From Ciona savignyi (Eukaryota > Chordata > Ascidiacea > Phlebobranchia > Cionidae), in the NCBI GenBank assembly GCA_000149265.1, contig CH003035.1, forward strand, positions 960,065-1,024,064: 64,000 bases of DNA. Direction: 5' to 3'. Every line of letters begins with the position of its first letter. The first letter of the stretch is position 1. The notes under the pieces were generated by a model that had not been told where the DNA came from, did no database searches, and saw only the letters and a program-made list of their open reading frames with translations. The position numbers and the translations under genes are program-made. Shown here piece after piece: positions 57,901 through 64,000 of the stretch.

Positions 57901-60900
57901 GGGATAAATGTTTTCACACCCATGCCTGTCAGTTGTCAGCATTGTGCAGTTAATGACTTTTTATCGAATTTTGAAATTTAATCCAATTGACCTATGATAT
58001 GTTTATCGATGTAGTATTGTCCGAAGACTTTTTAAACAACCTTAATAAAACAATGGTATAAAATGTAATGTATTTGACATTTGTACCATTGTACGGTATA
58101 TTTTTTTAAATGTAAAGTCGTATTTTTGACATTCGTCAAATTAATTGAATTGTATTGGTTTGTTAACATATAGGATAAAATTCATTTTGTCATTCGTAAC
58201 TTCGAAATATACCTTGCTCTTGGTTTATATCCCGCTTTAGCAAGTTATAAATAACGGCGCGGCACTGCAGTTATTTTAAACATTAAACCATGTATCTGCG
58301 CGTGTCTTAATTCAACGTCTGTTTTCCTGATATACTGTGTGCGGCGTGCGATAGATTTTGTTTTTTTTTCTAGTTTTTTTAACGGCGTCCGAACTTGTAA
58401 AGCGTGTTTGGGCCGGAAGGAGTTGTCTGATCTGGTTTAAATTATTAAAAATGTTAATTAAAATAAATTAGATGTGCACAAGTCCTAATTTGGTTAGTAT
58501 GCCTAACCCGCCCACAGTTACAATAAATCGAGAAGTGCAGAGTGCTGTACGACATGATTTTATCAGTTGTCCAATCAGGTTAACTATTTTGGACAATACC
58601 CACTAACCGAAATTTTTAACGTCCGTTTAGACTTTAGAGAGTACACACCCTCCTTCCTAGCTTTTCGTTATTCTAACAAATAAACTACCTAATCGTCTAC
58701 TAGGTGCCAAGTCAAGCAATCAGGCCGTTTCAGAATTCTGCTTCTGAAATTGTAAGTGCTTTGTAATAAAGTTTTAAGAATGTTTAATGTTTTTTTTACA
58801 CTAAACTGTGTCCTTTATTTTGTAAACGAAAAAGTGTCTGTACCTGTGTAAAACGTCTCCACAAAACCATCTGCGTAAACCGTACCAAAAAACCATCTGT
58901 GTAAAACGTCTCCACAAAACCATCTGCGTAAACCGTACCAAAAAACCATCTGTGTAAAACGTCCCCAGAAAACCATCTGCGTAAATCGTCTCCAGAAAAC
59001 AATATGCCTAAAACGTACCAGAAAACCATCTGCCTAAAACGTCCCCAGAAAACCATCTGCGTAAAACGTCCCCAGAAAACAATCTGCGTAAAACGTCACT
59101 ACAAAACTATCTGCGTAAAACGTCACCAGAAACCATCTGCGTAAAACGTCTCCAGGAAACAATCTGCGTAAAACGTCCCCAGAAAACAATCTGCGTAAAA
59201 CGTCTTCAGAAAACAATATGCCTAAAACGTACCAGAAAACAATCTGCGTAAAACGTCCCCAGAAAACCATCTGCGTAAATCGTCTCCAGAAAACCATCTG
59301 TGTAAAACGTCCCCAGAAAACAATCTGCGTAAAACGTCTCCAGAAAACAATATGCGTAAAACGTCTCCAGAAAACCATCTGCGTAAAACGTCACCGAAAA
59401 ACCAACAGCGTAAAACGTCACCTTGACCCGTTCGTCACACACGTGTAAAACGTTCCGATTCAGAAGTAATAATCGTAATCGGTGGAAATTTCAGTGATAC
59501 TTTGTAAAGAACATCATGTTACCTTACATTTGTACCTAACCTTACAATTGGCCATGTATGTACATGCTAGTTGAATGGATTTTATCTTGATGGTTGTGTT
59601 TATGTAATAAACTTAAAACTTTTACCTAGGTGTGCAAAATGACATTGTTATGTTAATGTATTTATGTTGGTTGTTATTAATATATTGTTTGATTTAAAGT
59701 TTACATGATAATTTTGATGCCATTTAAATACATATGCCAGGGTTGCATTTTTCAAAGCAAAGGTGCAAGTTTACACCCATGTCACCTCTAACTTTTACCA
59801 GGGTACATCCCTAAGCACCTATTGGTTGATCATATATTTGTCTAACTTATTCTATTTTAGCATACACCAATACCGCAACCTACATATGAATATGAAGACA
59901 TCGTTTTGGAACGTGTAAGTTAAAAGAAGTTAAACAAGTTTATAACATACTTTAATATTTATTAGTTTGAACTTATTTATCAATTGTTTGAAATGTTTTT
60001 TTCCATAGTTGATTAAATTGCTTACTACCCCATTTAGTAAAAACTTGTTGGTAATGGTGATAAATCCTCAAATATGATTAGTTAATAAAACTCTATATTT
60101 TCTACGAAGCACAAAGATTTTCATAACTCTTTTCATTGCCTTTTTATCTGTTATCGTATACTTTATCAGTTGGGTTCAAAGATGACTATTTATAACATTT
60201 CACTAAACACCTAGAGCACAATTTTATTTTTTATGCGGGTAAGGATAGGATAGGATATTCATGTTTATCGCCTTGAATGGGAAAACCAAGGGGGTTAACA
60301 CATGGGCAATCGTCAGATCACCTCGTGCCCACCGTCGGGTTACCGGAGCTATTGCAGTGTGTTGTATATGATAGAAACGTTCCTTCAATTTGGTAGAACG
60401 CATTAATCTGCTGGGTTTACACAATATTCATAAAGTGCCTTGCCCAAGAACAAAACCAACTAGCTAGCGACCAGTTTCGCACCTGCAACCTTTCGATTAA
60501 AATGCGACGCACTAAACCGCTAGACCAACCGGCCAGGGTTAAATGTCCTCCAATGTTAAAATATTTTATGTCTGTCAGGGAACAGCCGGACTTGGGTTTT
60601 CAATAGCTGGTGGGCGTGACAACCCGTTGGAACCACAAGATGGAAGCATATACATCACAAAGATTATACCAGGAGGAGCAGCAGCTTATGACGGAAGGCT
60701 TAAGTATGCTATAATTTATTTAGTTAATTTTTTGTTTCCACGATGAAAACATAAATCAGGATTATTGAAAAAAATTGGAAAACGGGAAAAAACGGCAAAA
60801 CGACAGTCGTTAGAACACGTCTAAAAACAAACAGTAATTTATTAAAATTCGGCTATAATAGTAAATATAACATCATTCTTAATTGGAAATAACCTTGATA

Positions 60901-63818
60901 TTGATATACCATGGATTATTATTCAAAGAAAGTGTTGTGTAGCTCCACACGTGTATTTGGTTTTAGTAAATACCAGGAACTGCGGGTGTGGTTATCGTTG
61001 TTTCATGTCCTTATAGACATTATAAATGTAATACTCGCTATTGACTTTGAGAAAGAGCTAATATTTGCTGCTAAGTTTATTTTATGGATGTTACTCATAG
61101 CAGCCTATTTCTCCATTCTTCAAAATGAGTAATTTACAAATATTTCTATTTATATGGATAGAAAACTCACGTAATCACTTTTATCAGCTGTTGTTACTAT
61201 CTACCATTTCCAATTACAGTTTACGTTAGCGTACATGTTCGAAACGCGTGGCTTATGTAAAAAATTGTTTCCCTTTAGGGCTGATGATGCGATAATGGCA
61301 GTGAACAACATTGATACCAGCAATGTATGTCATGCCGATGCAGTGAATGCTCTTAAACTGGCTGGATCAACTGTTGTGTAAGTTCATATCTTTTTTTGTG
61401 GCATCTTGCAAGATGGTCTTCATTTGTGAAGCAATGTATTAAGATCCTGGAATCAATATATGTATAATAAAAATGTTGACTTTAAAATGTTGTTCATAAT
61501 ATAAAAGCGTTTTTTTTTTCGAGGTTTTTGCAAATTGTTTAGTGTGAGTAATTCTGTGTATTTATGGATTTCAGCTTGCGTATAAGGCGAATAGCTGTTG
61601 GAATTCCTAATGTATTGCACTCTGAGCCAAATATTGAGGATGAAAGCTTGGAAGAAATTGATGTGCAACTCGTCAAGGGCACTAAAGGTGACGCTTTTTC
61701 AAGATACCATTTGCTCTAAACATTATTTTTATTTACTCCCTGTTAAGCTGCTTATTATTTTTTCTTTGTTTATGATAGCAATCTGGAAAGTATGGATCTT
61801 GTCATAATTAAAATAAGCAATAGTAGTTAAAAACATGACTGCTTGATGTGCAAGGAACTGTTTCCAAAACGATTATTTTATAAACCGTTCCCAAAAGGAA
61901 CTGTTCCCAAAACGATCATTTTATAAACTGTTCCAAAAAGGGACTGTTCCCAAAACGATCATTTTATAAACTCTTTCCAAAAGGGACTGTTCCCAAAACG
62001 ATCATTTTATAAACTGTTCCCAAAAGGAACTGTTCCCAAAACGATCATTTTATAAACTGTTCCCAAAAGGAACTGTTCCTAAAACGATTATTTTTAATTT
62101 TCTTTAGGTTTGGGGTTCAGCATTGCAGGGGGTGTTGGCAACCAACACCTACCTGGGGATGACGGGATATTTGTCACAAAGATCATAGAAGGTGGGGCTG
62201 CGGAAGCTGACGGTTTGCTGCAAGTTGGAGACAAAATATTATCGGTATATCTTTAAATGTGTGATGATACTAAAGATGATTTTTTTATTTGAGGTTTAAT
62301 ATTTTTTTAAAACTACAATGTGTATGTTAACTGAAGTACTTTATTAGAAAACGTTGTGGATAGATAAAATGTATTTCCGTTATACCTGTGTGTGTAAGAC
62401 AATACAGAGTTTTATATCTGGAGCTATAAGAGTGTGTTGTACATGTAGGAGACATTGTTAGTTTTTATTGTTTAACCGATTAAATCATTGGTTTCAAGTA
62501 ATTCCCGTTAAGTGCCTTACCCATTCTAGTGCAACTGCAAATTTCTTTGTTGTAATAAATTTGTTCTCATTTTATAAGAATGAGGAGTATAGATTCGTCA
62601 AATAAACACTTCATTGTTCTCTCTTCATTTTACATTATTCCACCATAACATTAAATGACAAAAATTATTAAAAATCCCACAGGTTGATGCTGTAAGGGTG
62701 TTAAACATGTCCCATGAAACTGCAGTCTCGATACTGAAAAGTACCGCCAATGTGGTTAATCTGCGGATACTGCGACAAAATAACATCAACTCACCGGAAG
62801 TCTTCCCGCTGAATCGGATCCAGCCATCTGATCTTCCAACCAAGGAAGAGGATGTGGCTCCTATTATTCTCCCACCTCCATCAGATGAGGTGCAGCCAGA
62901 TCCCTTCCAGCAACCACCACCAACCAATGCTTTTGAAAATGAAATTAAAGGTTTGTTTGCCTAACCATGGATCTTTTATCTGTGTATCACAGAGCTGAAC
63001 TTTATAATAACCGTACCATCCAACCATCACAACCTGACCGAGGTGATTTGGTTGTCTAGTATAGTAACGACCCTGTTGTTTTCCCGTCCCCGTCCCCCTC
63101 CCCAGGTGCCTCGTGCGGACTGTGGTAGTGGTCTTAAGTGAGCACTTGTAAGCTGTAAATGGTGTGATAAATATATCCATTCAAGAAGTTTTACCCACTG
63201 TAACATGTATTTCACAGTTCCCATCCATAATCCCGCAAGCTTTTTTATTCGAATTCTATGTAGCAATGTATGAACTCACCCCAAAGTAGCCTATACATGA
63301 CTTGTTCTTTGGTTTAACGCCTAACGTGATAGACCATTACTCGAAACGACGATATCTGATCTATTTAGTCGGTTATGTGTCAAGGGATGTTACCTAAACC
63401 CAGTAGATTAATGGGTTGAATAAAAAATCTATTAGTTGCCCCAACATGTACAGCCCACTGCAATAGATGCGGTAACCTGACAGCGGGCATGAGGTAATCA
63501 AACTATTGGTATAATTGGGTATAGACCTTTGTGTTTTTCTACTAACGGAGACAAACAGATGTATTTTATCTAGAATTTTTTTTGCCAGTAGGTATTACCT
63601 TACTAAAAACGTAAAACATTACTCAAGCTTATGATATTGTTTTTATAACCCAACAACACACCCTAATCTGAACACATTTCGTCAGTATCGCCGCCAACGA
63701 GCTACCAAACCAGCAATGCAATGTTGTCCGTGGACGACAACCACGATGTGGAATTACCACCTCAAATGCCCATCTACCAATTGACACTCGACTCTCACAG
63801 AAGAAGCGTTATTCCAAG
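48941..63818 (+). CDS. dlg1: Discs large (DLG) MAGUK scaffold, N-terminal half (3' end off the window)
   Basis: DLG proteins are membrane-associated scaffolds at cell junctions and synapses. Exons: 48941-48959, 49461-49592, 51010-51143, 57504-57611, 58704-58751, 59861-59914, 60579-60703, 61279-61377, 61575-61687, 62108-62244, 62683-62950 and 63686-63818; phases agree throughout. The N-terminus MPVRKQ plus [16 protein letters not shown] and [20 protein letters not shown] is an L27 domain. KYRYQDEE and [10 protein letters not shown] match the DLG linker. PDZ1 begins [16 protein letters not shown] and contains [18 protein letters not shown]2 contains [19 protein letters not shown] and [20 protein letters not shown] Pro-rich linker follows. 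PDZ3, SH3 and guanylate-kinase domains should lie to the right. The tiny first exon ends G|GTTTGA and completes an Asp codon with exon 2, as in vertebrate DLG1. Which vertebrate paralogue it corresponds to is not meaningful if tunicates keep one DLG. Confidence 0.95.
51564..51589. repeat. (GA)n microsatellite
   Basis: About 13 GA units in DLG intron 3. Confidence 0.9.
55018..55080 (+). CDS. dlg1: Candidate alternative first exon of DLG encoding a cysteine-rich N-terminus
   Basis: The frame reads [15 protein letters not shown] and then YTFGCK, ending AAG|GTAAGT, an ideal donor. Being phase 0, it joins in frame to the exon at 57504, giving ...[11 protein letters not shown]. Vertebrate PSD-95 alpha also starts with a short cysteine-bearing exon spliced directly to KYRYQDE, with cysteines at positions 3 and 5 that are palmitoylated; here cysteines fall at positions 3, 5 and 9. 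The exon sits after the L27 exons, where an alternative promoter would replace L27. In-frame Met codons at 54991 and 55036 are other possible starts; the open frame extends upstream to a stop at 54910. No transcript evidence is available. Confidence 0.6.
58840..59435. repeat. 27-bp minisatellite in DLG intron 5
   Basis: About 22 units of 'ccatctgcgtaaaacgtccc' plus 'cagaaaa', with single-base variants. Because 27 is a multiple of three, open frames appear on both strands (KTICVKRPQ-type plus, FWRRFTQMV-type minus). They are not genes: no splice sites, start context or non-repeat extension. A few 5' units have lengths near 24 or 54 bp. Confidence 0.9.
60236..60537 (-). repeat. tRNA-derived SINE, full length
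   Basis: On the minus strand the head 'ggccggttggtctagcggtt' (A-box-like) is followed by 'aaaggttgcaggtgcgaaac' (B-box-like), 'ttgggcaaggcactttatga', 'gagctattgcaatagc'-type middle and the tail 'cccattcaaggcgataaaca'. It lies in DLG intron 6, antisense, ending about 40 bp before the PDZ1 exon acceptor. Confidence 0.9.
60742..60860 (+). repeat. Dispersed repeat family B, shorter relative
   Basis: Contains 'cacgatgaaaacataaatca', 'ggaaaacgggaaaaaacggc' and 'gtcgttagaacacgtctaaa'. Similar to 45903-46050 and, on the opposite strand, 15370-15480. It lies in DLG intron 7. Confidence 0.6.
61851..62092. repeat. 43-bp tandem repeat before the DLG PDZ2 exon
   Basis: Five to six units built from 'ggaactgttcccaaaacgat' and 'cattttataaactgttccc'; each unit carries the inverted pair GGAACTGTTCC. 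The array ends about 15 bp from the acceptor of exon 62108. Confidence 0.85.
63360..63570 (+). repeat. tRNA-derived SINE, diverged and 5'-truncated
   Basis: Middle and tail modules are recognisable: 'gttacctaaacccagtagat', 'cactgcaatagatgcggtaa', 'gcatgaggtaatcaaactat'. It lies in the last visible DLG intron. Confidence 0.6.
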
Positions 63819-64000
63819 GTATTTTTCATTACATAGCTTAATTTTGCACATTGATATGTTTAACATATAATGAATACGAAATACTTGCCTACAAAAATTG
63901 TGAAATTTCGATTAATTAATCACCATTTTTAGTCAATGTCCTTGTAATACACATGGCAGTCTTTATCAAGCACTGATTAGTTTTATTTAGCATAATATAT

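Noticed and set aside
58796-59448. Several 76-114 codon frames encoding 9-residue repeats
   Set aside because: They are frames across the 27-bp minisatellite in DLG intron 5, present on both strands, with no start context or unique sequence.

Overview
The window looks like a piece of an ascidian (tunicate) genome, most likely Ciona. All recognisable proteins are animal proteins with chordate-like sequence. Genes are split into many short exons with GT-AG introns, intergenic DNA is AT-rich, and one tRNA-derived SINE family recurs throughout. No prokaryotic or viral gene organisation is seen. I rebuilt eight protein-coding genes exon by exon; every splice junction listed keeps the reading frame.

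Layout from left to right. (1) 583-10394, minus: 5' part of muskelin (discoidin, LisH/CTLH and first kelch repeats), running off the left edge. (2) 14498-18160, plus: a secreted fibrinogen-related protein. (3) 19298-22587, minus: complete mitochondrial ATP synthase gamma subunit. (4) 25014-27438, minus: mitochondrial ribosomal protein S25. (5) 27.5-28.6 kb: a nest of transposable elements containing an assembly gap. (6) 32016-35870, plus: TMEM26-like multi-pass membrane protein. (7) 37823-39165, plus: an unrecognised 172-residue basic protein, tail to tail with (8) 39536-46120, minus: CFAP100 (CCDC37/MIA1), an axonemal coiled-coil protein with a second gap in intron 1/exon 2. (9) 48941 to beyond 63818, plus: Discs large (DLG), with L27, PDZ1 and PDZ2 exons visible and the rest off the right edge. 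The genes do not form an operon or pathway: two are nuclear-encoded mitochondrial proteins, one is ciliary, one is a membrane scaffold, one belongs to an E3 ligase complex and one is secreted.

Mobile DNA is prominent. Three hAT-type elements have identifiable 8-bp target duplications (one imperfect). A foldback element family has 9-bp duplications and internal 9-bp reiterations, and both assembly gaps lie in copies of it. A 298-bp element sits inside one foldback copy. At least a dozen tRNA-derived SINE copies and several intronic minisatellites (49, 43 and 27 bp) are present.

The most interesting observation is a candidate alternative first exon of DLG at 55018-55080. It encodes a cysteine-rich N-terminus (Met-Leu-Cys-Ser-Cys) and would splice in frame to the KYRYQDE exon. 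This is the layout of the palmitoylated alpha form of vertebrate PSD-95, with the L27 (beta) form starting from 48941.
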